From Selenomonas sp. AB3002 (GTDB lineage Bacteria > Bacillota > Negativicutes > Selenomonadales > Selenomonadaceae): 64,000 bases of DNA. Positions within the stretch are counted from its first letter, which is position 1. The number at the start of each line of letters is the position of its first letter. Made by a program: the position numbers and the translations under genes. Location of the stretch: positions 1,922,001-1,986,000 of the forward strand of contig NZ_JNIO01000008.1 of NCBI RefSeq assembly GCF_000702545.1, written 5' to 3'. Below, in pieces: positions 26,405 through 34,473 of the stretch. The notes under the pieces are model-generated. The model saw nothing but the letters and a program-made list of their open reading frames with translations, was not told the DNA's origin and made no database searches.

Positions 26405-26564
26405 CCCTTGCGGCGTCACTGCACCGCAGAAGTGAAAACAACACAACGAAAAAACTCAAATTGACCGTGCCAACACTTTCAGCCAACGGCCTCATTTTGA
26501 GTCTGGAAGATACCTTATTTACATATCCCTTGACAATGATAGCATTTTTACGCTGCACCTGTCA
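26405..26564 (-). promoter_or_regulatory. purB promoter and long structured leader with possible attenuator
   Basis: Promoter TTGACA, 18 nt, TATCAT near 26535-26564 (minus strand). The transcript would carry a leader of about 145 nt containing ACTCAAAATGAGGCCGTTGG paired with CACGGTCAATTTGAGT and then TTTTTT: an imperfect intrinsic terminator placed before the gene. I see no match to a known purine riboswitch. Confidence 0.5.
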
Positions 26565-26640
26565 ATCTGTTTACCAGGCAATGAGCCATTCTGTCTTTTA
26601 TTTTTAATGAAAAAATTATCCTGCTTTCATAAAATTTTAA

Positions 26641-26669
26641 TTGCACAGTGCTACCATACTATATATAAT
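26641..26669 (+). promoter_or_regulatory. Promoter upstream of the LCP gene
   Basis: TTGCAC, 17 nt, TATAAT. The -10 lies within a 20-bp tandem direct repeat (TACTATATATAATTGTGCTG then TACTATGTATAATTGTCCTG) so a second -10-like element follows 20 bp later. Confidence 0.5.
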
Positions 26670-26761
26670 TGTGCTGTACTATGTATAATTGTCCTGCATG
26701 ACTATTTCTAGGACTTTTAGTGATTCTGATTACATTATAATAAGAAAGAAGAGGTTATCTA

Positions 26762-28054
26762 TTGGCAGCTTCAAACTCCAGTATCCCCCCCAGAAAAAAC
26801 AAGCATAAAAAAAGTATTTGGCCCTGGGTGCTGGCAGCGCTCGTCTTCCTCGGCGCAGCCCTGGCCGGAGCCTATTTTGCTTCCTCCAGCCTGGAGGACA
26901 AGCCTACCGTGGCTAAGGAAAAAAAGGAAGAACTCCTCACCGCCAAGGACAAGTCCACCATCATGATCATGGGCGTGGACGAGCGGGCTGACGATGTAGG
27001 CCGCTCCGACACTCTGATGATTGCCACCATCGACCCGAAACTTGACCAGGCAGCCCTCCTTTCCATTCCCCGCGATACCCGGGTGAAGATCAAGGGACAC
27101 GGCTACGACAAAATCAACGCCGCCTACGCCTATGGCGGGGAGCGCCTGACCCAGGATACCGTAGAGGAATTCCTGGGGGTGAACATGGACCACTACATCA
27201 TCGTCAATGTCAAAGCTTTCCAGCGCATCATCGATGCTCTGGGCGGCGTGGACATCGATGTGGAAAAACGCATGTACTACGAAGACCCCTGGGACGATGA
27301 CGGCGGCCTGCTCATCGATCTGCGGCCGGGCCTGCAGCACATGGACGGCAAAACCGCCGTCACCTATGTGCGCTACCGTGACGAAGAGGGAGACATCGGC
27401 CGCATCAAGCGCCAGCAGGCGTTCATGAAGGCCTGCATGGAGAAGGTCACTTCCCCCGCCATCATCCCGAAACTCCCCTCTGTCATTGCCGAGGTCTTCG
27501 AGTCCGTCAAGACCGACCTTTCTGTGCGCCAGCTTTTGGAATTCGCCGGCTCCCTGAACAAAGCCAAGGGCAACGGCCTCAAGACCGAGATGGTGCCGGG
27601 GCGCCCCCTCTACATCGAGGGCATTTCCTACTGGATTCCCAAGGTTTCCGAGCTGCGCACAGCTCTTGTAGATACTTTAGGCATCACCATGAATGCCAGC
27701 ATGAAGTCCCGCATCGAGCGGGCCGAGGCGGAGTATGAAAGTTCCATCCCCTCCACCGCTACGGAAGTGCCGGAAAGCGACACCAGCATAGGCAGGGCCA
27801 GCAGCATCAAACATAGCAGCAGCAGTTCCGATAGAGAGGAACGCTCCACCAGCAGCAGCCGCAGAGAAACCGTCAAGGCTGACAGGGATGACGAAGAAGA
27901 AGAAATCCCCGAGCGCAACCGGGCACTGCGCGAACGCGAAAGCCGCGCCGAAGAAGCTCCCCGCCAGAGTGTGCAGGAGGAAGCTCCCACCCGCGATACA
28001 AACACCAGCGACGCTCCCGCCCCCGGCAGGAGCAGCGCAGGCAAAACCAGATAA
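26762..28054 (+). CDS. LytR-CpsA-Psr (LCP) family protein
   Basis: 430 residues from a TTG with GAGG seven bases upstream. A Lys-rich cytoplasmic start and a transmembrane helix at about 20-40 are followed by the extracytoplasmic LCP domain (about 60-300): IMIMGVDERADDVGRSDTLMIA, LLSIPRDTRVKI, HGYDKINAAYAYGG and YVRYRDEEGDIGRIKRQQ carry the conserved Arg/Asp set that binds polyprenyl-pyrophosphate. LCP enzymes transfer secondary polymers to the cell wall. The last 110 residues are a Ser/Glu/Arg-rich low-complexity tail. It is one of few plus-strand genes here. Confidence 0.93.
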   Translation: MAASNSSIPPRKNKHKKSIWPWVLAALVFLGAALAGAYFASSSLEDKPTVAKEKKEELLTAKDKSTIMIMGVDERADDVGRSDTLMIATIDPKLDQAALLSIPRDTRVKIKGHGYDKINAAYAYGGERLTQDTVEEFLGVNMDHYIIVNVKAFQRIIDALGGVDIDVEKRMYYEDPWDDDGGLLIDLRPGLQHMDGKTAVTYVRYRDEEGDIGRIKRQQAFMKACMEKVTSPAIIPKLPSVIAEVFESVKTDLSVRQLLEFAGSLNKAKGNGLKTEMVPGRPLYIEGISYWIPKVSELRTALVDTLGITMNASMKSRIERAEAEYESSIPSTATEVPESDTSIGRASSIKHSSSSSDREERSTSSSRRETVKADRDDEEEEIPERNRALRERESRAEEAPRQSVQEEAPTRDTNTSDAPAPGRSSAGKTR

Positions 28055-28056
28055 TG

Positions 28057-28098
28057 AAAGCAGGACCACACCCGCTCAGGGCAGTGGTCCTGCTTTTA
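28057..28098. terminator. Intrinsic terminator after the LCP gene
   Basis: AAAGCAGGACCAC and GTGGTCCTGCTTTT form a 12-13 bp stem, three bases past the LCP stop. It overlaps the 3' end of the convergent NusG-II gene. Confidence 0.8.
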
Positions 28099-28435
28099 TT
28101 TCTATCAACAATTTGTGGGGCAGGCAAGCCGCCGTTTCCCCGGCTTTGGAAAGGCGCCCCGTCTTCACGCAGATTTTGTCCGGGCAGTCCGCCTCCAGCA
28201 CCCGGATGGTTTCATCCTCTATCAGAATGGTATTTCTTCCCTTAGGCGTTTCAATCTCAAAGGATTCCTTCCCCCTGTGCCCCGTCAACTCTATGCGCCG
28301 ATAGAGTTCGCCGTCCAGGGTAATCTCCCCATAGAGGTTATTTTCCCCCTCCAGGCGGAAAAAGAGTGCTCCTGCCAGCAAAAGCAGCAACATGAGCACC
28401 ATGAGAAAGACATCTGCTCTGCCAAACTTCTTCAA
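28076..28435 (-). CDS. NusG domain II-containing protein
   Basis: 119 residues: a transmembrane helix at about 9-27, then a NusG_II (DUF-type KOW-less) domain with the conserved DCPDKICVKTGRLSKAGETAACLPHKLLIEI region, its key residues being C-P-D-x-x-C and C-L-P. Relatives are small membrane-anchored proteins of unknown role often found near FAD:protein FMN transferase and Rnf/heptaprenyl genes; those are not here. It converges with the LCP gene and its end overlaps that gene's terminator. Confidence 0.85.
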   Translation of the reverse strand: MKKFGRADVFLMVLMLLLLLAGALFFRLEGENNLYGEITLDGELYRRIELTGHRGKESFEIETPKGRNTILIEDETIRVLEADCPDKICVKTGRLSKAGETAACLPHKLLIEIKAGPLP

Positions 28436-28674
28436 ATCTCTGCCCCCTTCCCATCTGCTTCAGTATCACACAAGGCATCTTTCCTGTCAAATCATCTGAT
28501 GAATCACTCAGATAACATTTCTCTTTAGTCTCATTTCAGCTTAAAACTTCTTATGTAAAGGTTTTCTCTTTATGATAATCGCCAAAAAAGCAAGCATACA
28601 AGACTTTCTCTCTCTTTTTGGGATGACAAATCCATATTTCGGCTGAAACAGCGTTACAAGAAAGTCAAAAGGCC

Positions 28675-28703
28675 TTAACAAAGAGGAAATGCTATAGTAT
28701 AAT
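28675..28703 (+). promoter_or_regulatory. Promoter for the 77-residue protein gene
   Basis: TTAACA, 17 nt, TATAAT. The 28436-28674 stretch before it is A/T-rich and I see no gene or structure there. Confidence 0.6.
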
Positions 28704-28810
28704 CAGTAACAAGCTGAAACGCTCAAAGTATGTCAGCCTTTGCCTTAAGCCCTTGCGTACCGGGCAGATGCTTGTATAGGTACGTTGTTCTACATTGGAG
28801 GTGTCCAATC

Positions 28811-29044
28811 ATGATGATTGATGACGTTCGTGTCGTCGTCGAGAATGGTCCCTTATGCGCTGAGGAAGCCAAGTTCTACATTGATCGAATCAAAAAGTCC
28901 AGCAAATTCCCGTTGAAGAAAGTGATTTTTACCCGTTCCAGCGCATATCTTGACCTGCGCTATTCCTTTGAAGGCATTCCCTTTGAAAGGGTTCGCCGGG
29001 TTCACCTGGTGGAAATTCCGGAGGATAAAGCCGTCAATGACTGA
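28811..29044 (+). CDS. Small conserved hypothetical protein, 77 aa
   Basis: The ATG at 28811 follows GGAGG by nine bases (a second ATG is the next codon). The product is a compact soluble alpha/beta protein, VRVVVENGPLCAEEAKFYID then LKKVIFTRSSAYLDLRYSFEG, with no signal peptide and one Cys. I do not recognise the family. It has its own good promoter and terminator and a leader of about 100 nt, so it is a stand-alone expressed gene. Confidence 0.7.
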   Translation: MMIDDVRVVVENGPLCAEEAKFYIDRIKKSSKFPLKKVIFTRSSAYLDLRYSFEGIPFERVRRVHLVEIPEDKAVND

Positions 29045-29048
29045 ACTC

Positions 29049-29083
29049 AAAAAAGCCTGCTGCAACCGCGCAGCAGGCTTTTT
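29049..29083. terminator. Bidirectional intrinsic terminator
   Basis: AGCCTGCTGC/GCAGCAGGCT stem with T runs on both strands, between the 77-residue gene and the convergent sucrose hydrolase gene. Confidence 0.85.
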
Positions 29084-29097
29084 CATTTGTCCTAAAG

Positions 29098-30540
29098 TCA
29101 GCTGAATTTGTAGCTGTCCAGTTCCCAGACGCGGCCGGAGACGCTTTCCATATCCGCATCAGAGAAAAGGCGCAACTCAGGCTGGATATTCTTCTCCGGG
29201 AAGAGGAAGAAGCTGGCTGCTTCCTCACCATGCTGGAAGAAGGCTTCCACAGCAGTGCGGTCCACGAAGAGACGCAGGGACAGCACACCGTCAGAATAGA
29301 GGCGGAACTTGCGCTTGCCCTTGCCCCCCAGCTTCATGCCGGAGCGGTCAATGGTGCAGGCCTGCTCCTGAGTATCGTAGGTAATGACGGTCTTTTCCAA
29401 TCCATACACCAACTCCAGGGAGACCCTGTGAGCCTCTCCCAGGCTGATATCCAAAATGACCTCGGAAGTATCATAGAGGCCGCAGATCAGCTCATCGGTG
29501 CTGTCACTGTCAAGCGTCACCGCCGTTTCCTCAATGCGCAGGGCCTTCATCTCCCGGGCGGGCTTGGAATAGATATGCCCCTGCCTCAGAGTCAGCTCCC
29601 TAGGCATGGTCAGGCTGAACATCCAGCCCTTCTCAGCCGTGGGGTAATCCCCGTCTTTGTCCGGCATGCCCATCCAGCCCAGCATGAGGTTGCGTCCCTC
29701 GTGCTGGAATACCTGAGGAGCATAGAAATCAAAGCCGTGGTCAAGCTCCTGGAACTTGCCATGCAGGAGAGTCATGGCATCCAGGGAAGCATGGCCTGCC
29801 ACATAGCCCGCCTGATAGATGTTCTGCCTGTCATACTCACGGGCCTCCAGACCCTGAGGACAGAAAATCAGGGCTTCGTAGTCGCCGAAGCGCAGGAGGT
29901 TCGGACACTCCCACATGTAGCCGAACTCACCCAGACGGTGAGCCAGCTCCCCTTTCAGCTGCCAGCCATCCTCATTTTCCTCATAAACCACCACCGTGCC
30001 AGTCTCATCTTCACGCTGGGCTCCCAGCACGAAGTAGCGCTTGCCATGGCGGCTGAAGATGTACGGGTCACGGAAGTGCCCCGTGTAGCCGGGAGCCGCA
30101 TCCGGCACCACGATTTCCTCTTTCTTGACGGTGCCATCCTCCTGCAGGGTGCCGAAGCGCTGGGCAGGAGTGCGCTTGCCGTTTTCGTCCTTGGCATTGC
30201 AGGTATAAGCCACCCGCAGCTGTCCGTTCTCCACCGTGCCGCAGCCGGAGTAGCAGCCATCCTTGTCATGCTCGTCAGAGGGCCACATGGAAAGCTCCGG
30301 CATGGAGTAATGCACGAAATCCCGGGTCTTCACATGAGCCCAGCACTTATTCTTGTGCACTACCCCCAAGGGGTTCCACTGATAGAAGATATGGTATTCA
30401 TCCTTATAATAAGTCAGCCCATTAGGGTCATTGATGAGGCCAAAGGGCATTTCCAGATGAAAGCGGTTATGCCAGCGATGGGTGAAGGGCATCCCCTCCC
30501 GCACTTTGGCGTCTATTTCCGCCTTGTCAAATTTTTCCAT
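29098..30540 (-). CDS. scrB: Sucrose-6-phosphate hydrolase (GH32 invertase)
   Basis: 480 residues; the ATG at 30540 is nine bases from GGAGG, whereas the ATG three codons upstream touches it. The five-bladed propeller motifs of GH32 are clear: LINDPNGL with the nucleophile Asp, FYQWNP, FRDPYIF (transition-state Asp) and the acid/base MWECPNL. A C-terminal beta-sandwich follows. With the PTS permease just upstream, it should split sucrose 6-phosphate into glucose 6-phosphate and fructose in the cytoplasm. Subsite assignment (sucrose vs short fructan) is inferred from that neighbour. Confidence 0.94.
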   Translation of the reverse strand: MEKFDKAEIDAKVREGMPFTHRWHNRFHLEMPFGLINDPNGLTYYKDEYHIFYQWNPLGVVHKNKCWAHVKTRDFVHYSMPELSMWPSDEHDKDGCYSGCGTVENGQLRVAYTCNAKDENGKRTPAQRFGTLQEDGTVKKEEIVVPDAAPGYTGHFRDPYIFSRHGKRYFVLGAQREDETGTVVVYEENEDGWQLKGELAHRLGEFGYMWECPNLLRFGDYEALIFCPQGLEAREYDRQNIYQAGYVAGHASLDAMTLLHGKFQELDHGFDFYAPQVFQHEGRNLMLGWMGMPDKDGDYPTAEKGWMFSLTMPRELTLRQGHIYSKPAREMKALRIEETAVTLDSDSTDELICGLYDTSEVILDISLGEAHRVSLELVYGLEKTVITYDTQEQACTIDRSGMKLGGKGKRKFRLYSDGVLSLRLFVDRTAVEAFFQHGEEAASFFLFPEKNIQPELRLFSDADMESVSGRVWELDSYKFS

Positions 30541-30633
30541 AAAGGTCATCCTCCTTATGAAAAGAGGCGGCCCATGACTTATGCTGTGTTTTGCTCAAGT
30601 CTCAGGCCGCCTACTTAATATTTCAAGATGATA

Positions 30634-32514
30634 TTATTCTTCCGGAGTGAAGAGTGTGAAGGTCAGAGCGAAGGCCACTGCAAAACCAACCACATTGACC
30701 ATGATGTAAGGAAGCAGATGGTCAAGGTACAGCAGGGTACCGGGGATTACCGTGATGCCCATGCCGGTGCCTGCCAACTGCATGAAGCTTGCCAGACCGC
30801 CTGCGCAGGCGCCGCCTACCAGACCATAGATGAAAGGCTTCATGAAGCGGAGGTTGATACCGAAGATAGCAGGCTCGGTGATGCCCAGGAAGGCAGGAAC
30901 TGCAGAAGAGATGTAGAGAGCGCGCTTCTTGGCGTTCTTGGTCTTGGCAGCCACAGCCACGGCAGCGCCGCCCTGTGCCACGATAGCACCGGTGATGATG
31001 GCATTGAAGGGGTCAACACCAGTAGTAGCCAGGAGCTGGACTTCCAGAGCGTTGAAGATGTGATGGACACCGAAGACCACGACCACCTGCTGGAGGCCGC
31101 CCACTACGATGCCGCCGATGCCGAAGGGCAGCTGCAGGAAGGCCTGCACAGCGCCGAAAACAGCGCTCTCAAGAGCGTGCATGATGGGGCCGACAACCAG
31201 CAGGCCGAGAATCATGCAGGTGAACAGAGTCAGGAAAGGGGTCACGATGAGGTCGATGAGGTCAGGCACGAACTTCTTCAGGAAGGCCTGCAGCTTGGCA
31301 GCCACGATGCCCAGCACCAGAGCGGGCAGCACGGAACCCTGATAGCCAACCACGGGGACGGTGAAGCCAAGCACATCCATCATGAGGGGCTCCTGTGCGC
31401 CGCCGGGGATAGCAGCCCAGGCGTTAGGCAGCTGGGGAGCAACCAGCATCAGGCCCAGGACCAGGCCAATGACCGGGGTGCCGCCGAAGCGCTTCATGGT
31501 GGACCAGCAAACCAGAGCCGGCAGGAAGATGAAGGCGGTATCCGTGAGCACCTGGCTCATGGTCAGCACATTGCCGCTGAACTCCACGCCCAAGGCCTGA
31601 GACGCGCCACGCAGGCCCATGAAAAGACCTGTTGCCACAAGCACGGGGATGATGGGCACGAAGACGTCGCCCAGGGTGCGGGAAATCTTCTGCATAGTAG
31701 ACATCTGCTCATAGGCCTCAGCCTTGTTGTTGCTGGTAGCCCCCAGGGAAGTGCCTGCCACGAAGATATCATAGACCTTGTCTACGAAGCCAGTGCCCAG
31801 GATGATCTGGTACTGGGCAGCAGCGAAGAACTGGCCCTTGACACCGTCGATGTTCTCGATGGCCTTCTCGTCAATCTTCTCACGGTCATTGACAATGAGG
31901 CGCAGGCGGGTAGCGCAGTGCTCGGCGCTGCGGACATTGTCCATGCCGCCCACATACTTGGCGATGAGCTTGGCCACACGCTCCTCAGCAGGGAGGTTAG
32001 CCAGCTCTGCCTCATCAGCAGCCACGTCATGGCCAGAAGCTGCAGCAGCAGCTGCAGGAACTTCGGCAGCTGCCTCAACGCTGTCGGAGATTTCCTGATC
32101 TCCCAGAGCCACGGTGATCTTGCCGAAATCAGCGGCATTGGTCACCAGCACGGGGGTGGTCACATCGTAGCCTGCAGCCACGATAGCAGCCACATCAAAC
32201 TCAAGCAGGAGCTGGCCGCGCTTTACCTTGTCCCCCTGTGCCACATGAGCGGTGAAATGCTCACCCTTCAGGTTCACAGTATCAAGGCCCACATGAATGA
32301 GAATATCAGCGCCGTTCTCACCGTGGAGGCCAATGGCGTGCTTCGTCTCAAAAAGCACAGTGACCTCGCCATCCACCGGTGAATAAACCTTGCCGACAGG
32401 CTCGCTGACAGCAGCACCGCGGCCCATTGCCCCGCTGGCAAATGCCGGGTCCTTGACCTCTGAAAGCGGTACCAGCTTGCCCTGAATGGGGCTGTCAAGA
32501 CGTAAATCTGACAT
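30634..32514 (-). CDS. PTS sugar permease, EIIABC fusion, sucrose-type
   Basis: 626 residues. Domain order is EIIA (about 1-140, glucose-type; phospho-His in ILIHVGLDTV, H74, with H59 partner), an Ala/Glu-rich linker, EIIB (about 172-250; phospho-Cys in SAEHCATRLRL, C200), then the multi-helix EIIC (about 285-620). Most sucrose and beta-glucoside permeases of this class are ordered B-C-A, so A first is unusual. It imports and phosphorylates the sugar; the hydrolase gene 90 bp downstream points to sucrose. The ATG follows GGAGG. No HPr or EI gene is in the window. Confidence 0.9.
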   Translation of the reverse strand: MSDLRLDSPIQGKLVPLSEVKDPAFASGAMGRGAAVSEPVGKVYSPVDGEVTVLFETKHAIGLHGENGADILIHVGLDTVNLKGEHFTAHVAQGDKVKRGQLLLEFDVAAIVAAGYDVTTPVLVTNAADFGKITVALGDQEISDSVEAAAEVPAAAAAASGHDVAADEAELANLPAEERVAKLIAKYVGGMDNVRSAEHCATRLRLIVNDREKIDEKAIENIDGVKGQFFAAAQYQIILGTGFVDKVYDIFVAGTSLGATSNNKAEAYEQMSTMQKISRTLGDVFVPIIPVLVATGLFMGLRGASQALGVEFSGNVLTMSQVLTDTAFIFLPALVCWSTMKRFGGTPVIGLVLGLMLVAPQLPNAWAAIPGGAQEPLMMDVLGFTVPVVGYQGSVLPALVLGIVAAKLQAFLKKFVPDLIDLIVTPFLTLFTCMILGLLVVGPIMHALESAVFGAVQAFLQLPFGIGGIVVGGLQQVVVVFGVHHIFNALEVQLLATTGVDPFNAIITGAIVAQGGAAVAVAAKTKNAKKRALYISSAVPAFLGITEPAIFGINLRFMKPFIYGLVGGACAGGLASFMQLAGTGMGITVIPGTLLYLDHLLPYIMVNVVGFAVAFALTFTLFTPEE

Positions 32515-32695
32515 GAATGATTCCTCCTCTTTCCTCTCTGGAAACGATACCCTAAATACGCACAGATATATGAGAACAATAACACAGGAACCTTATCCTA
32601 CGGACTGTATTCTACACAATCCACCAAATTCCTGCCGGGATACCTCTGAAAACAGTTCCACTAGTCTGTGAAACCAATTCCATTTATTACATCAT

Positions 32696-32732
32696 AAAAC
32701 GCCCTTGAAGTTTTGTCAAGGACGTTTTTTTA
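32696..32732 (-). terminator. Intrinsic terminator downstream of the GT61 gene
   Basis: ACGTCCTTGA-loop-TCAAGGGCGT stem with T runs on each side; on the minus strand it lies 40 bp past the GT61 stop and before the PTS promoter region. Confidence 0.75.
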
Positions 32733-32771
32733 AATTCTTATTGTAGAGAATATTCACTCGTATGCCAACAC

Positions 32772-34463
32772 TTACGTTGCTGCTTTTATCTTCAGCATCA
32801 ATTGAATCGCATCCAGGGGACTTGCTTCCTGGGCAGCGCTGGCCCCACCTGGCAGCATGGGGCTCCAGCCCTCTCTGTTATGCAGGCGGAAGCTGAGATC
32901 GTAAATTTTTTCCCATTCAGGAGCCAGGGCAACGCTCAATCCATAGACATGTCTGCCGAGAGCCTCCGCATCCTCTCCCGACTTCCTGGGTTCAGTCCAC
33001 CCCTGTCCCTGCAGGTATAGTCTGTAAGTACAGGAAACCTTCTCATCGGTGAAGTAAATCCTGATATCCTTGATAGCAGCATCCCCCGTGCCGCAAACCT
33101 GCCCACTGTAACAGCGGAGGCTTTTGTATTTGTCCGTGGTTATCTCATAGGCAACCAGCACAGGCTTGCCAGCCAGCTCGTGCAAAACTTCGTTATAATT
33201 CTGCAGGGACCCCAACTGGTGCCCCTTCTCCTCCAGATATTCGTCCTTAGGAGATTTTTTCAGCAGCCCAGGCGGGCAATCTTTTCCCATAATCACTTCA
33301 TACATCTGACGGAAGAGCTCCACAAAATCCTGAGCATCCAGTCGCTTCAAATGGTCGTTCTGCTCATAGTATCTGCACCACGCCCGCATATAAGGCAAGG
33401 CAGCCTCAGAAAGCGTGTCAGGCACATCCTCCTCACCATAATGATCCCTTACAAAATTTCGCCAGCACTCAGTGGCCCCTAGCAGTATCACACCATGACT
33501 TCTATTGCCATAAAGGTAGTTCTGTGACGCATCTACTATGTACCAATCAGCCTGTGCAGCTTCGTTAATAAGGCATTGAGCCACCAGCACGTCATGACTG
33601 GTACGAGTAAGCATAATAAGCTTGGTGTGGGGTTTGGCCAGAAGAATGAGGTGGCTCAATGTGCTGACCATGCAAGCCACTTCGTCAGCCCCCTTCAAGA
33701 TAGCTATCTGTTCGGCAAGACTGTATTTCTCAGGACTAATAACCGCAAATCCTTTAGCCGCAAAATAATTCTCGAAATACTGTTCATTGCAACAGGTAAT
33801 ATCCCTGTGATAGGCACTATGGGTAAGATATATCTTTTTATGCGATGAGGCAGGTACTGCGTCTCGCAGTTTCTGATAGATTTGCCTGTACTCCTGCGTA
33901 TAGAACTGCCCCCAGGAATGCACAGATTCTTCCGGGATGATTACAGAAGCAAACCTTGTAGGCCGTTTCAGGAAGACGATACGCTTCAGGTCAATTCCCA
34001 GAAGTTCGAAGAAATCATTCATTTTCAGGTCAGTTTTCCAGCCGTTGTCAATAAAGACAATCTTCTTTCCATCATCCCGTTGCTGCAAGACATACCAAAG
34101 CCTTGACATGCACTCGACCAAAAAATGGCCAAAATGTTTTATGACAACACCACCAAAAATAACTTTTTCCGGACTGTGCTGCAACTCTTCAGACTTTACA
34201 CTATACCCTCTCAGCACAGACATATAGCCGGGGTTCTTTTTGTTGATCCTGATCGAGCCAGCCACAAAACGCCCCTTGGCATCAACCACGCCCCCCTCAT
34301 AAATATCGTCTACACAGGGATTGTCAGGAATGGCTCTCATAGGCAGGATGGCCCCATCAGGCACCTCTTGAACCTTCAATACTTCAGTTGAAAAGCATTC
34401 CTGGTTGCAAAAGTATTTCCAAGCCTCATAGTTCTTGACATATAACCTTTTCTGCAAATCCAT
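32772..34463 (-). CDS. Glycosyltransferase family 61-like protein
   Basis: 563 residues. The central part matches the GT61 (DUF563) pattern: VIKHFGHFLVECMSRLWYVL, the Lys/Asn region IVFIDNGW, and the sugar-nucleotide region SLAEQIAILKGADEVACMVSTLSHLILLAKP. The C-terminal 170 residues resemble an additional beta-rich module. GT61 proteins add sugars in capsule or cell-surface glycan synthesis. No membrane helix is seen. It follows a CDP-glycerol-transferase-like gene by 10 bp, and both sit behind dnaB, suggesting a cell-surface polymer role, substrate unknown. Confidence 0.75.
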   Translation of the reverse strand: MDLQKRLYVKNYEAWKYFCNQECFSTEVLKVQEVPDGAILPMRAIPDNPCVDDIYEGGVVDAKGRFVAGSIRINKKNPGYMSVLRGYSVKSEELQHSPEKVIFGGVVIKHFGHFLVECMSRLWYVLQQRDDGKKIVFIDNGWKTDLKMNDFFELLGIDLKRIVFLKRPTRFASVIIPEESVHSWGQFYTQEYRQIYQKLRDAVPASSHKKIYLTHSAYHRDITCCNEQYFENYFAAKGFAVISPEKYSLAEQIAILKGADEVACMVSTLSHLILLAKPHTKLIMLTRTSHDVLVAQCLINEAAQADWYIVDASQNYLYGNRSHGVILLGATECWRNFVRDHYGEEDVPDTLSEAALPYMRAWCRYYEQNDHLKRLDAQDFVELFRQMYEVIMGKDCPPGLLKKSPKDEYLEEKGHQLGSLQNYNEVLHELAGKPVLVAYEITTDKYKSLRCYSGQVCGTGDAAIKDIRIYFTDEKVSCTYRLYLQGQGWTEPRKSGEDAEALGRHVYGLSVALAPEWEKIYDLSFRLHNREGWSPMLPGGASAAQEASPLDAIQLMLKIKAAT

Positions 34464-34473
34464 GCTGCCACTC

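Noticed and set aside
30628-32382. A 584-codon plus-strand open frame antisense to the PTS permease
   Set aside because: Composition is His/Gln/Asp-rich as expected for the complement of a hydrophobic membrane protein; the PTS gene accounts for the sequence.
32515-32695. LacI-type operator or BglG-type antiterminator ahead of the sucrose PTS gene
   Set aside because: There are short direct repeats (GGAATTGGTTTCA, GGAACTGTTTTCA) but neither a clear palindromic operator nor an antiterminator plus terminator pair could be supported.
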